Source of the DNA: Candidatus Binatia bacterium
GTDB taxonomy: Bacteria > Desulfobacterota > Binatia > Bin18
Reading direction: 5' to 3'
NCBI GenBank assembly: GCA_022820725.1
Contig: JAJEFA010000014.1
Coordinates: 124,001 to 188,000, forward strand
Length of the DNA stretch: 64,000 bases
Position 1 is the first letter of the stretch. Every line of letters begins with the position of its first letter. Below are positions 25,355-34,110 of this stretch, piece after piece. Under the pieces are notes generated by a model. It did not search any database. It was not told the DNA's origin and saw only the letters and a list, made by a program, of their open reading frames with translations. Position numbers and translations under genes: made by a program.

Positions 25355-26668
25355 ATGTCCGATCCGGCCCACCACCAACCACTTCCGTCTGTTGAGGCAG
25401 ATCGCACCTATCGGCCCGGCTGGTTGCGGTTCGCCTGGTTTCTGGGCCGTCCGCCGGCCCTTACCCGCCGGCAGTGGCGCGTGCTGGGTCTCGTGGCGGC
25501 GGCTTCTTTTTTTGAGATGTACGACCTGTATCTGTTCACCCTGTCGCTCAAACAGATACAGGCCGGACTGGGGATTGCCGAAGACCAACTCGGCTATCTG
25601 GGCTCCATTGTCCGTTTTGGTGCGCTGCCGGCCTTTGGCGTCGCCCTGGTCGCCGACCGCATCGGCCGACGGCGGGTGCTGCTGTTCACCATTCTGGCCT
25701 ATACCCTGTTCACGGGGGCCACCGCTTTTTCGCCCAATGCCACTATTTTTGTGATGTGCCAGTTTTTCGCTCGGACCTTTGCCGTGGCCGAGTCACTGTT
25801 GGCGGTCGTTGTCATTGCCGAGGAATTTGACCCCGAAGTCCGGGGTTGGGGCATTGGTGCGTTAGCCGCCATCCAGTCTACGGGCGCAGGGCTGGCCGCG
25901 CTGCTCTTTGCCCTGGTCGGCCACCTGGAGAACGGCTGGCGGGGTCTGTATCTGGTGGGGCTGGGTCCCTTGTTGCTGCTGGCCTATTGGCGCCGCACAC
26001 TACCCGAAACGGCCCGGTTCAAGGCCCATCGCCAGCAGCGCACGGACACCATGCTTCAACCCCTGGTGAATCTCGTACGGATGTATCCGGGCCGCCTGCT
26101 GGCCGTGACCACGGTGTTGTTTGTGGTTGCCGTGGCCGAGTCGGCGGCTAATTTTTTCGGCCCCAAATATCTCCAGGACGTGCACGGCTGGACACCGGGC
26201 GGCGTGGGCCTGATGACGTTTGGGGCCGGGGCGTTTGCGATTGTGGGCAATACCTTCGCCGGCTGGCTGAGCGACCGCATCGGGCGCAAGAAGGTAACGA
26301 TGGGCTTTCTGATCGGGCAGGTGACCTTCACCCTTGCCTACTATAATGTGCCGGCCCTGTTTGTAATTCCCAGTTGGGTATTGATGGTTTTCACTTTGCT
26401 CGGCGTGAATGTCGTACTGGCCGCGTATGGCTCCGAACTCTTCCCGACCTCCTACCGCTCAACCGCCGCTGGAGTACGAATCATTATTGCGACAGTGGGA
26501 GGGAGCATCGGGCTGATGCTCGAATCGGTCCTGTACGGCGTGTATCAGTCGCACTGGCCCGCGATTTCAACCCTGGTCCTGATTATGCTCTTCACCCCGG
26601 TGCTGGTCGCGCTGGTCTTTCCCGAGACCAGCGGACGCACGCTTGAGGACATTGCCCCGGAACGATAA
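25355..26668 (+). CDS. MFS transporter (sugar/aromatic-acid type)
   Basis: 437 residues with about 12 transmembrane helices. Signature motifs are DRIGRRRVLLFT between TM2 and TM3 and SDRIGRKKVTMGFLIG between TM8 and TM9. ELFPTSYRSTAAGV and the ending FPETSGRTLEDI are typical of the metabolite/sugar-porter-like subfamily, which includes aromatic-acid importers. The start is 149 bp from the divergent Rieske gene, so a shared regulatory region is likely. Convergent with the TPR lipoprotein. Confidence 0.9.
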   Translation: MSDPAHHQPLPSVEADRTYRPGWLRFAWFLGRPPALTRRQWRVLGLVAAASFFEMYDLYLFTLSLKQIQAGLGIAEDQLGYLGSIVRFGALPAFGVALVADRIGRRRVLLFTILAYTLFTGATAFSPNATIFVMCQFFARTFAVAESLLAVVVIAEEFDPEVRGWGIGALAAIQSTGAGLAALLFALVGHLENGWRGLYLVGLGPLLLLAYWRRTLPETARFKAHRQQRTDTMLQPLVNLVRMYPGRLLAVTTVLFVVAVAESAANFFGPKYLQDVHGWTPGGVGLMTFGAGAFAIVGNTFAGWLSDRIGRKKVTMGFLIGQVTFTLAYYNVPALFVIPSWVLMVFTLLGVNVVLAAYGSELFPTSYRSTAAGVRIIIATVGGSIGLMLESVLYGVYQSHWPAISTLVLIMLFTPVLVALVFPETSGRTLEDIAPER

Positions 26669-26687
26669 ACGGTGCGGACTGTCCGAT

Positions 26688-27458
26688 TTATTGTTTGGTC
26701 TCTAGATCTGGTGGGAAGAGAGTGTCCGCCCGCTCTTTGACCTGCTGGGCCAAGTCGCGCCGCCCTTTGAGCAGGTAGTGCCGAATGGCCTGCTCAAAGG
26801 CCTGCTGGGCCGGCTGCTTCTTGCCCTGGTGAAAATAGGCTTCTCCCAGACCGGTATAGGCCTCCGCCCTGTCCGGGTTGGCATCCAGCACCGCCTTCAG
26901 TGCCGTCTCCGCCTCAGCGTACTGCTTTTGGGCGAGATATCCCCGTCCGAGTGCCAGTTGGGTGTCAATGTTTTGCGGGTCGGCCTCGGCCGAGGCGATA
27001 TAGGCTTGCAGGGCATCGTCGAGACGGCCCTCTGCTTCGTGGACCCGTCCGAGTTCAAGCTGAGCCACGCTTGAGCGGGGGTCAACCCGCACCGCGGCTT
27101 GTAGCTCACTCCGGGCCGCGCTCAGCCGACCCTGTTGCCGGGCAATGGTCCCACGGTTGATATGGTAGGTTGTCATCGCTCGTTTCGCGCCCGGATGGTT
27201 GGCATCGATATTCAGGGCCTGACGAAACTTTTGGGCCGCAAACTCCGTATTGCCGAGCTCGTTGGCCAAGGCCCCAATGCGATAATAGGCTTCGGCGTTA
27301 TTGGGGTTCTCTTCGATGGCCTCTTCGTACTCCTTCATAGCCGGGGCGAACAAGGTGCGGCTTTCAAGCTCTCTGGCCGAGGCCATAAAATCTTTTTTCT
27401 CTGCGGCGCAGGCGACCAGAAGCAGGCCACTCAGTCCGTATAGGACCAAGCAGGGCAT
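26688..27458 (-). CDS. TPR-repeat lipoprotein
   Basis: 256 residues from the Met at 27458 (MPCLVLYGLSGLLLVACAAE), a lipoprotein signal with Cys18 or so as the lipid site. Six or so TPR units follow (e.g. NAEAYYRIGALANELGN, LGRVHEAEGRLDDALQAYIAS, RAEAYTGLGEAYFHQGKKQP). It is probably anchored in the membrane as an assembly scaffold, similar to PilF/BamD-like or general TPR lipoproteins. Upstream in-frame codons to 27551 come from the hairpin repeat at 27476-27527 and are not native. Confidence 0.8.
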   Translation of the reverse strand: MPCLVLYGLSGLLLVACAAEKKDFMASARELESRTLFAPAMKEYEEAIEENPNNAEAYYRIGALANELGNTEFAAQKFRQALNIDANHPGAKRAMTTYHINRGTIARQQGRLSAARSELQAAVRVDPRSSVAQLELGRVHEAEGRLDDALQAYIASAEADPQNIDTQLALGRGYLAQKQYAEAETALKAVLDANPDRAEAYTGLGEAYFHQGKKQPAQQAFEQAIRHYLLKGRRDLAQQVKERADTLFPPDLETKQ

Positions 27459-27475
27459 TACATACCAGTGCTTCA

Positions 27476-27527
27476 AAGAGTAAACGTGTCCTCCAACCAT
27501 ACGAAAAAGCTGGGCACGTTTACTCTT
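27476..27527. repeat. 52-base hairpin repeat, copy 2
   Basis: Arms AAGAGTAAACGTGTCC and GGGCACGTTTACTCTT with a 20-base loop; reversed, the loop matches copy 1 at AGCTTT and GTTGGA. It lies immediately upstream of the TPR lipoprotein start, whereas copy 1 and the shortened copy lie at gene ends. Confidence 0.8.
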
Positions 27528-27594
27528 CATATCAGATCGTTCCGCCATCATTCTGAGTCATCCTAGGCGTTCAAGTCGGCGGAGGCAATCAAGG

Positions 27595-28848
27595 GTGCGC
27601 TCGGCCCTGCTTGCCAGCAGCGGCAGCCGAATGTATCGGTTTGGGTCACGTATGGTTCATACTGCTGTGATCTCAACCGGAGGAGCGGATGCCCCTTCTC
27701 CACTGACACGTTTTGGCGGGCTCTCGCTGCTGAAACGGGCGCTCCTGACAGCCCAGCGAGCAGGTGCACGGGTCTGCTACGTATTGGCTCGCCATGAAGA
27801 AACGGCAGCCCTGCAACGCTCGCTGGAAAATGACCCACGCCTTACCACAGACATGGTGTGGGTCGCACCGTCCGGTCCGCTGCCGACAGACCTGCCTTCC
27901 GACGTAGGGCCCTGTCTGGTTTTCTCGTGCGATACGCTTTTCCGCCCGACCCTGATTCGGGACGTGGGGAAAGAATACGAGGACGGCTGGCAGGTACGCG
28001 GTGACTCCAATCATGCAAGCCTGGCGGTTGTCCCTGTTTCACAGCTCGCTTCGCTGCTGGCGACCTGGACACAGGAGGGCAACCTGTCGCAAGAGTACAT
28101 CGAACAGCTTCCGGTGCGGTCTCCCGGTCAGCACTTCTTGTATCGTCTGACTCAACAGGACGACTGTGGTGCGGTTGAGAAAGCCTTTCTGCTCACCTTG
28201 GAAAATCCACGCGACGGTCTGGTTGATACCTATCTCAACCGCAGGTACTCCCGGCTGCTCACCCGCCTTTTTCTCCGCACCCCGCTGACGCCTAATCAGA
28301 TTACCATTCTCTCATTTCTGACCGGACTGCTGGGCGCGAGTTGCTTCCTGCTTGGCAGTTATGGCGGGTCGGTGCTTGGGGCGCTATTGCTTCAATTCTC
28401 GACCGTCCTTGACTGTGTGGACGGCGAGGTGGCACGGGTCAAAATGCTGGAATCGCCGCTGGGAGAGTGGCTCGACATTACCCTGGATACGGTGGTCCAT
28501 ATTGCCATCTTTCTCGGGGTCGGGGTGGCGGTCTGGAAACAGGATGGACTGGCCGCTGCTCCGCTGCTCGGCGGGCTGCTGGCCGCGGCTGCGTTCATTT
28601 CCTTCCCATTGGTAACGCGAGCCGAGAAAACCGAGGACGCCGGCCGGGCACGGGGCGGCTGGGAAGATGTCTGGATTGAAAAAATAGCCGGTGGAATGCT
28701 GACCAGCCGCGACTATTCCCTGCTCGTGCTGCTGTGTGCCCTTGTCGGCAAACTGGTCTGGTTTCTGTGGGCCGCGGCTATTGGAGCCCAGGTGTTCTGG
28801 GTCGTGCTGCTCGGCCTGCTCTGGAAGGCCGGCCGCTTGGGGCGGTAA
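27595..28848 (+). CDS. CDP-alcohol phosphatidyltransferase with N-terminal nucleotidyltransferase-like domain
   Basis: 417 residues. The C-terminal half (about 215-417) is a membrane CDP-alcohol phosphatidyltransferase: motif D-x2-DG-x2-AR-x9-G-x3-D-x3-D in DCVDGEVARVKMLESPLGEWLDITLD, plus several TM helices. The N-terminal half (about 20-200) resembles an NTP-transferase fold (MVHTAVISTGG..., LVFSCDTLFRP) but lacks the GxGxR triphosphate-binding loop. The order recalls bifunctional IPCT/DIPP synthases that make di-myo-inositol phosphate or phosphatidylinositol-type products. The likely native start is the Met at 27652. No partner gene seen. Confidence 0.82.
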   Translation: MRSALLASSGSRMYRFGSRMVHTAVISTGGADAPSPLTRFGGLSLLKRALLTAQRAGARVCYVLARHEETAALQRSLENDPRLTTDMVWVAPSGPLPTDLPSDVGPCLVFSCDTLFRPTLIRDVGKEYEDGWQVRGDSNHASLAVVPVSQLASLLATWTQEGNLSQEYIEQLPVRSPGQHFLYRLTQQDDCGAVEKAFLLTLENPRDGLVDTYLNRRYSRLLTRLFLRTPLTPNQITILSFLTGLLGASCFLLGSYGGSVLGALLLQFSTVLDCVDGEVARVKMLESPLGEWLDITLDTVVHIAIFLGVGVAVWKQDGLAAAPLLGGLLAAAAFISFPLVTRAEKTEDAGRARGGWEDVWIEKIAGGMLTSRDYSLLVLLCALVGKLVWFLWAAAIGAQVFWVVLLGLLWKAGRLGR

Positions 28849-28868
28849 AAAAAAACTTTGCCAGGCAT

Positions 28869-29201
28869 TCAGTCGCATCCGGTTGCAACTGCTATCGCCC
28901 GACATACTGCGTGCATCTGCTCCGGCTTGAGGCGGCCGATATACCGAGATAAATGAGCGCGTTCGACGGTCTGAATATGATCGAGATTGATCGCCGACTC
29001 ACGCTTAAGACCTTCTGTCGTTCCGACTACAACCTCACTGGGAAGACCACGAATCGTTGACGTGAGCGGGGCTACGAGTACTGTATGAAGTATATTGATA
29101 GCCTCCGGGCGGCTAAGGACTAAGACGGGTCGCCGTTTATCCGGTCGCCGAAACTCGTATGTCCAGATCTCTCCCCTGGCGATTTCTACTCGCCTGGCCA
29201 T
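28869..29201 (-). CDS. MazF/PemK-family mRNA interferase toxin
   Basis: 110 residues. ARGEIWTYEFRRPDKRRPVLVLSRPEAINI and VLVAPLTSTIRGLPSEVVV are the MazF core, with the catalytic Arg-Thr region preserved, and INLDHIQTVERAHL follows. Such toxins cleave mRNA at short sites. It overlaps its antitoxin gene by 16 bp and both are on the minus strand, in antitoxin-toxin order. Confidence 0.92.
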   Translation of the reverse strand: MARRVEIARGEIWTYEFRRPDKRRPVLVLSRPEAINILHTVLVAPLTSTIRGLPSEVVVGTTEGLKRESAINLDHIQTVERAHLSRYIGRLKPEQMHAVCRAIAVATGCD

Positions 29202-29416
29202 GTTCCTTGATCCGCCCAGCCATCAAGGTCTGAATCTGTCGGGTGTTTGCCATAGCCACGTTGGTAGGCTTCTGCAATCGCCTCCCGGTGTTTCTTGCGC
29301 AAATAGTCGGTCACAGCTCGACGGATGACCGCCGAGCGGCCATTCCGTTGGACCTCTTCGTCCCGATCGAGCGTTTCTAAGAGCCTTTCATCAAAGGTAA
29401 TTTGGATTGCTTTCAT
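29186..29416 (-). CDS. Ribbon-helix-helix antitoxin (MazE-type partner)
   Basis: 76 residues. MKAIQITFDERLLETLDRDEEV and SAVIRRAVTDYLRKKHREAI give the ribbon-helix-helix domain; the C-terminal tail (GYGKHPTDSDLDGWADQGTWP) would bind the MazF-type toxin encoded just downstream. An inverted repeat at 29415-29448 next to its start is the probable autoregulatory operator. Confidence 0.88.
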   Translation of the reverse strand: MKAIQITFDERLLETLDRDEEVQRNGRSAVIRRAVTDYLRKKHREAIAEAYQRGYGKHPTDSDLDGWADQGTWPGE

Positions 29417-29448
29417 GTGGATGTTCTATATGGATTGGAAATCCACAT
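29415..29448. promoter_or_regulatory. Inverted repeat operator of the MazF-type TA pair
   Basis: Arms ATGTGGAT (29415-29422) and ATCCACAT (29441-29448) are separated by 18 bases and adjoin the antitoxin start codon. RHH antitoxins usually repress from such sites. Confidence 0.5.
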
Positions 29449-29515
29449 CAATACATATACGATCATCCATCTTAAAACATAATCAGTCACCGCTTCACCA
29501 CGCCACCTTCTTCGG

Positions 29516-30703
29516 TCAGGCAATCGTACCGGCCTCGCGCAACTCGGCCAGGGTATCCGTGGACAGGCCCAGTTCGGCCAGAATCGCGTCGGTCTGCTCG
29601 CCCAGCAGCGGGGCGGGCTGACGCAGGAGTTCCGCGGGCGTGCCTTCGAACCGCGCGGCTGGACGGGCCTGGCGCATATGGCCTGCGTGCGGATGATCGG
29701 ATTCAACAATCAGCTTGTTGGCCGCAACCTGCGGGTCGGTCAATACATCGGCCTTGCGATTGACCGGCGCACACGGCACCTGCTCGGCATCCAGGCGTTC
29801 CAGCCATTCGGCCGAGTTTTTTTCTTTCAAGACCTCGGCCGTCATATCCAAACGCACATCGGCATATTTGACCCGCCCGGCAGGCGTACTGAACCGGGCG
29901 TCTTCCAGCCATTCGGGCCGCTCCAGGGCGCGCGTCATGCCCTGCCATTCCTTGTCCGAGACCGCCGCCGCGGTGATATAGCCGTCCGCGGTTTCAAAGA
30001 CCATATCCCGCGTGTCAGCCGGTCGGGCCGGCCCGATGTCCGAGCCCATGAAGGTGTACTGCGTCATGCCCTCGTGCCACAGAAACGAGACCACCGCGTC
30101 CAGCATGGCGAGCCGGACGTGCTGCCCCTCCCCGGTCCGCTCCCGGGCCAGGAGGGCGGCGGTAATAGCTTGGGCCGCGGTCAGGGCCGTGACCTTGTCG
30201 GGAATGATGAGCCGCATCATTCGTGGCCGGCCGGTGTCCGGGTCGGATTGGATATCGGCCAGACCGGACAGCGCCTGAATGACGGGATCATAGACGCGCT
30301 TACCGACATACGGTCCTTTTTCGCCAAAGCCGCTGATGGATACATAGATGAGGTCCGGCTTCACCTCGCGCAGGACGTCCTCACCAATTCCCATCCGCTC
30401 GGCTATGCCGGGCCGGAAATTCTGGACAAACACATCCGCCCCGGCGACGAGGTCCTTGAGCAGACCGATGCCCTTTTCGTCTTTCAGATTCAGGACTACC
30501 GAGCGTTTATTCCGATTCAGGGTGGAAAAAAACGGGGAAATGGGCCGCGACTTGCCACCCAGGGCACGGGTCAGGTCGCCCGTTCCCGGCGGTTCGACCT
30601 TGATGACATCCGCCCCCTGGTCGCCCAGCATCATGGTGGCCATGGGGCCTGACAACATCTGGGTGACGTCAATAACGCGATAACCAGCCAACGGTCCTGA
30701 CAT
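29516..30703 (-). CDS. CaiB/BaiF-family CoA-transferase
   Basis: 395 residues. PLAGYRVIDVTQMLSGPMATMMLGDQGADVIKVEPP is the class III CoA-transferase opening with the Asp-containing region; NRNKRSVVLNLKDEKG and PVIQALSGLADIQSDPDTGRP follow. It moves CoA between acyl-CoA and acid substrates such as formyl-, succinyl- or aryl-acids. The C-terminus ends ILAELGLSTDTLAELREAGTI. Alone on its strand between the TA pair and the permease. Confidence 0.93.
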   Translation of the reverse strand: MSGPLAGYRVIDVTQMLSGPMATMMLGDQGADVIKVEPPGTGDLTRALGGKSRPISPFFSTLNRNKRSVVLNLKDEKGIGLLKDLVAGADVFVQNFRPGIAERMGIGEDVLREVKPDLIYVSISGFGEKGPYVGKRVYDPVIQALSGLADIQSDPDTGRPRMMRLIIPDKVTALTAAQAITAALLARERTGEGQHVRLAMLDAVVSFLWHEGMTQYTFMGSDIGPARPADTRDMVFETADGYITAAAVSDKEWQGMTRALERPEWLEDARFSTPAGRVKYADVRLDMTAEVLKEKNSAEWLERLDAEQVPCAPVNRKADVLTDPQVAANKLIVESDHPHAGHMRQARPAARFEGTPAELLRQPAPLLGEQTDAILAELGLSTDTLAELREAGTIA

Positions 30704-30821
30704 GAGTCGTCTCCTCGATACGGTATGGTTTCCAGTTCTGGTTTTGCCTGAAGCCGTCCGGCACTGTCAAGCGACGGACACCTGACGCAAGGGGGAGTCG
30801 GTCCAAGACAAATGCTTCGGG

Positions 30822-32066
30822 CTAGTCTACGGGCACGGCAAAGATGACGACCCAGACCAACAGAACAGCGGCCAGGGCCGTAGCAATCCTGCCGATTCGG
30901 CGCGACCGGCCCTCAGGTCTGTGGCCGGCAATTTGAAACGCGGTCAGAGCCTGTGACAGGTAGTAGGCGGCAAAGGCACGCGAGGCCAGGGCGATGATCT
31001 CGAACACATTGGTTGTCCAGACCAGGACGATCCCCAAACCGATCACCGCCACATAGGCGTACCGCACTGGTATCCGACCTCCGCTTTCCTCTTCGGCCAG
31101 GCCACCTGCCCCAGCCGTATCGGCTACTGCTGCGCTGAACTGGCTCATGGTGGCGGCCAAAACGAGCATGGCCGGGAGGACCATGGCTATGTGACCCGAG
31201 AGACCGATAATCGCCGTCTCGTCCACTTTCAGACCATCCAGCCCCAGAAGAAGCGGCATGCACATGACAATGAAGGCAACGTAGATCAGACCCGAGACGA
31301 TCTGGGCGAAACGCATGCTCTTGATGCGCAGTTCTGCAGAGAATTCGTTGCCAAGATAGCGTGAGGTTTCAAAGCCCTGCACAACCAATAACATGCCGGC
31401 GAGTTGACGAAGCTGTTCCCAGGCCGACACCGAGGGTGCCGGAAAATCACGAATCGAAAAATCGACAGAAGCGTCATAATTCGCCAACCCGAACAGCAGG
31501 GCCACGATGATCGCCAGCTTGATGCTGACCGAGTACTCCTCGACACGGACCAGACCCTCCAGTCCTCGGCGCCAACCGGTATAGCCGATGAATATCAAAA
31601 TCAGCGTGGTCAATACCTGGGCGCCGATTTCCGTGTCGAATCCGACGCCTCTGAATACAAAGGAGGCCAACAATCTGATGTAGAACGCAACGGATACGAT
31701 GTAGGCCAGCGAAAGGGTAAAATTCGCGAGACGCTCAGTCATCACCAGCAAGGCCGGCGCCTCGCCGCTTTGCAGCAAGGGCTCGCCATGACGAATGTTA
31801 AAGCGCGAAATTTCACCCAGGCCATAGGCGATGACAACGATGGCCAACATCGCCAGAGGAGCGATCCAGCCGACGACCAGGGCGAGCAACGGCGCGACCA
31901 CCAAAAATCCACTGCCGATGATCGAGGCCAAGGGTGTGACGCTCGCTCTCCAGATCGTGCTCTCCTTGATTGCCGGCAGCAGCAAAACAGCGGCAACCGC
32001 GACCGCGATGAGTGGGAGAACAAGATTGATGACGTCCATGATGACGAACGAATTGTATTCGGACAC
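30822..32066 (-). CDS. APC-like membrane transporter or polytopic permease
   Basis: 414 residues with about 11 hydrophobic segments. The stretch ASIIGSGFLVVAPLLALVVGW resembles the first-helix GSG motif of amino acid-polyamine-organocation carriers. A later region LVVQGFETSRYLGNEFSAELRI is unlike common members. MDVINL at 32039 is an alternative start; neither has a strong ribosome site. Substrate unknown and family assignment moderate. Confidence 0.6.
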   Translation of the reverse strand: MSEYNSFVIMDVINLVLPLIAVAVAAVLLLPAIKESTIWRASVTPLASIIGSGFLVVAPLLALVVGWIAPLAMLAIVVIAYGLGEISRFNIRHGEPLLQSGEAPALLVMTERLANFTLSLAYIVSVAFYIRLLASFVFRGVGFDTEIGAQVLTTLILIFIGYTGWRRGLEGLVRVEEYSVSIKLAIIVALLFGLANYDASVDFSIRDFPAPSVSAWEQLRQLAGMLLVVQGFETSRYLGNEFSAELRIKSMRFAQIVSGLIYVAFIVMCMPLLLGLDGLKVDETAIIGLSGHIAMVLPAMLVLAATMSQFSAAVADTAGAGGLAEEESGGRIPVRYAYVAVIGLGIVLVWTTNVFEIIALASRAFAAYYLSQALTAFQIAGHRPEGRSRRIGRIATALAAVLLVWVVIFAVPVD

Positions 32067-32175
32067 TATAAGGCGTGGATGATCCGAGACAAGTGACGAT
32101 TGTCCCGCTCCGGAGGCCTCTATGGGGTCTTATGCCTGAGAGGCCGGGAGGAGCACGACAAGACAGCGCAGGGCG

Positions 32176-32691
32176 CTACTCCGGTGTATAACCCGGCACC
32201 TCGGGCGAATACGAAAAGTCGTCGGACGTAAAGGCCCGGAGGGCAAACACCACAATGGTGATCAACCCCCAGAACAAGCCGACAACAACGCCGGCATCGA
32301 CAATGCCGCGCCACGGCTGAGCCAGATAGGGTATGACCAGGACAAAGGCGACGATCATGGCTGTGAGAACGAAGACGAAAATTTGTCGGGGTCGGTGAAT
32401 GGAGAAATAGCCCATGCAAAAGACGGGCGCCAACAATGCACACAGCGGACTCGGGTGGACGGCCAGATATTTTGCGCGGGCCGCGACTCGCGGGGCAAAG
32501 CCGCACTGAAAGCCGTAATAGCCTTCCGAGTAGGCCATCCAGACGACGTTCAGGCCGAGCGCCAACCAGTGATACCAGGAAAACTCGTAGTGAAAGGCGT
32601 CCAGCGTAATGACAGAGAGTCGGGCGATGGAATAGACCAGTAGGAGGATGACACCGCCAATTCCCCATACCGCCCCGAGCCGCCCTAACAT
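32176..32691 (-). CDS. Integral membrane protein of unknown family
   Basis: 171 residues with about five transmembrane segments and the distinctive stretch AYSEGYYGFQCGFAPRVAARA between TM2 and TM3. It is on the same strand as the permease, 110 bp upstream of it. I do not recognise the family. Function unknown. Confidence 0.6.
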   Translation of the reverse strand: MLGRLGAVWGIGGVILLLVYSIARLSVITLDAFHYEFSWYHWLALGLNVVWMAYSEGYYGFQCGFAPRVAARAKYLAVHPSPLCALLAPVFCMGYFSIHRPRQIFVFVLTAMIVAFVLVIPYLAQPWRGIVDAGVVVGLFWGLITIVVFALRAFTSDDFSYSPEVPGYTPE

Positions 32692-32791
32692 GAAAGTCCT
32701 AGCATAAAATCAATTTTTGCTCTCCCGTGGAAAACAATCGGAGCATGATGGCTTGCCGTCTGGAGCAGGTCAAGAGGAGGGACAGGCGAGA

Positions 32792-33125
32792 GCGGTTTAC
32801 GATACGTTGTCACCATGCCAGTCCGCGCTCGTCGGGAAGGAGAGGGGCCGGCTCCAAGTGGGCGGGGCGGGGGGCGGCGCTCTGCCTGGGAGGGCGGCCA
32901 TACTGGCCGCCATGCGGGCTGGAAGCCCGCACTCCTACAGGACGTGTGATGCACATTGTGGCGTAAGCCTCCCGGGGACCGGTCCGGCGGTCCCCGCCTC
33001 GGGCCGCTCGCCCGCCCACTTCCCGGGAGCGCGGCCATCTTGGCCGCTTGCGGGCTTCCAGCCCGCACTCCTGACCCCCAGCACGGCGCGGGGGAGCGGG
33101 GGGCCGCCGAGTAATGCCATACGCC
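32792..33125. repeat. MITE-like repeat, copy 1 (two hairpin units)
   Basis: It starts with GCGGTTTACGATACG and holds paired hairpins GCGGCCA/TGGCCGC and GCGGGCT/AGCCCGC. From 32942 (ACGTGTGATGC) to about 33125 it matches, in reverse complement, most of the copy at 38997-39199. Its right terminal repeat is degenerate. No coding content is credible here. Confidence 0.75.
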
Positions 33126-33480
33126 TCACCCGCTCCGAGCGGGGAGGAGAAGGGAGCGACCCGGTTGTATCGTGTCTGCGGAGTACTATGGGAGCGGTTT
33201 ATTATAAAACACTGTTCTTCTCTAACAAACACTTCCAGAAAATATAGGGGGGGGTCTCCGACCTGAATGCAATAAAATCAATAACTTATTGAACCACAAG
33301 GCGCCTTTTTGTGCACAATTGGGCGGCATATTGAACCGTTAAATGTCTTTTTGGGCGTAATTTGGGGGCTTGTACGACCGATAGGAGCGCCGTATACGTT
33401 GCCCCTACACCATGATGGTCCAATCACCAATTCAAAATCAGCCATCTGTTAAACAGCGTTCTATGCCTGGGGGGGCCGCT
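33126..33480. other. Gene-free AT-richer stretch
   Basis: 355 bases with no credible ORF. A long run near 33245-33400 is low in GC compared with the window, and 33397-33413 resembles half of the GTAGGGGC palindrome family. Probably foreign or decayed DNA. Confidence 0.4.
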
Positions 33481-33545
33481 CGCGTTGCGCTCATCGCTGC
33501 TGCGGCGTCTCTCAGAAGATAGCGGAGCAGTACGTTGGTGTCCAC
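33481..33545 (-). pseudogene. N-terminal VapC (PIN) remnant
   Basis: Reads VDTNVLLRYLLRDAAAA, almost identical to residues 4-20 of the intact VapC at 35077-35478 (VDTNVLLRYLLRDDAAQ), then loses homology. The initiating codons are replaced by the repeat that starts at 33546-33551. Confidence 0.65.
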
Positions 33546-33603
33546 TCAGTCATATGTCGCTCAGTCGCCGCTGGGCTCACGGCCCGCGCAACGCGGGCTT
33601 CGA
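33546..33603 (+). repeat. Island repeat, copy 1
   Basis: Core GCTCAGTCGCCGCTGGGCTC then ACGGCCCGCGCAACGCGGGC, preceded by CATATGT. It abuts the VapC remnant at 33481-33545. Confidence 0.85.
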
Positions 33604-33658
33604 TTAGCTTTCATAGATAAGAACTTTCGCTCTACGAGATTTACGTACCGAAATATAG

Positions 33659-33692
33659 ACATCCTATAGGATGTTTAATATGATGTCATCAT
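33659..33692. promoter_or_regulatory. Palindromic operator of the PIN TA module
   Basis: Perfect 16-base palindrome ACATCCTATAGGATGT at 33659-33674 and a second, ATGATGTCATCAT, at 33680-33692 that covers the toxin start codon. Probably bound by the toxin-antitoxin complex. Confidence 0.5.
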
Positions 33693-34110
33693 GAGGTTGG
33701 TGCTAGACACCAACATAATTGTCGCTGCTTTTCGGAGCCGTCGGGGGGCGAGTAATGCGCTCCTCAGACTGCTTGAGATGCGACGCGCGACGCTCCTGTG
33801 CTCCACGGCTCTCTTCCTGGAGTATGAGGCGGTTCTGAGCCGTGCAGAAACCCGTGTAGTCACAGGTCACCAACTCGACGACGTTGCAAGGATCATGAAC
33901 GCCCTTGCCGCCCTGAGCGAGCCAGTTGACATATCGTTCCGGCTCCGACCGATGCTGCGCGACGCCGACGACGAAATGATTCTGGAAACAGCCCTGAACG
34001 GGCATGCCGACGCCATCGTAACGCACAACGTCAAGGATTTCAGACCAGCGCCCTCATTTGGGGTTGAGATTACAACCCCTGGTAGCATGGTAAGGAGATT
34101 GAGCAGATGA
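33691..34110 (+). CDS. PIN-domain toxin (COG1569 family)
   Basis: 139 residues. MRLVLDTNIIVAAFRSRRG carries the first PIN aspartate; the second acidic group is in LEYEAVL and the third in DADDEMILETALNGHADAIVTHNVKDF, all typical of the 'putative toxin-antitoxin system toxin component' family. Such RNases are neutralised by the downstream antitoxin. The 3' end overlaps the antitoxin start by the ATGA junction. Unlike VapBC, the toxin is first, which is usual for this family. Confidence 0.9.
   Translation: MRLVLDTNIIVAAFRSRRGASNALLRLLEMRRATLLCSTALFLEYEAVLSRAETRVVTGHQLDDVARIMNALAALSEPVDISFRLRPMLRDADDEMILETALNGHADAIVTHNVKDFRPAPSFGVEITTPGSMVRRLSR

Noticed and set aside
29678..30652. 324-codon plus-strand frame
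   Set aside because: Antisense to the CaiB gene with low-complexity His/Arg/Gly content; no motif.
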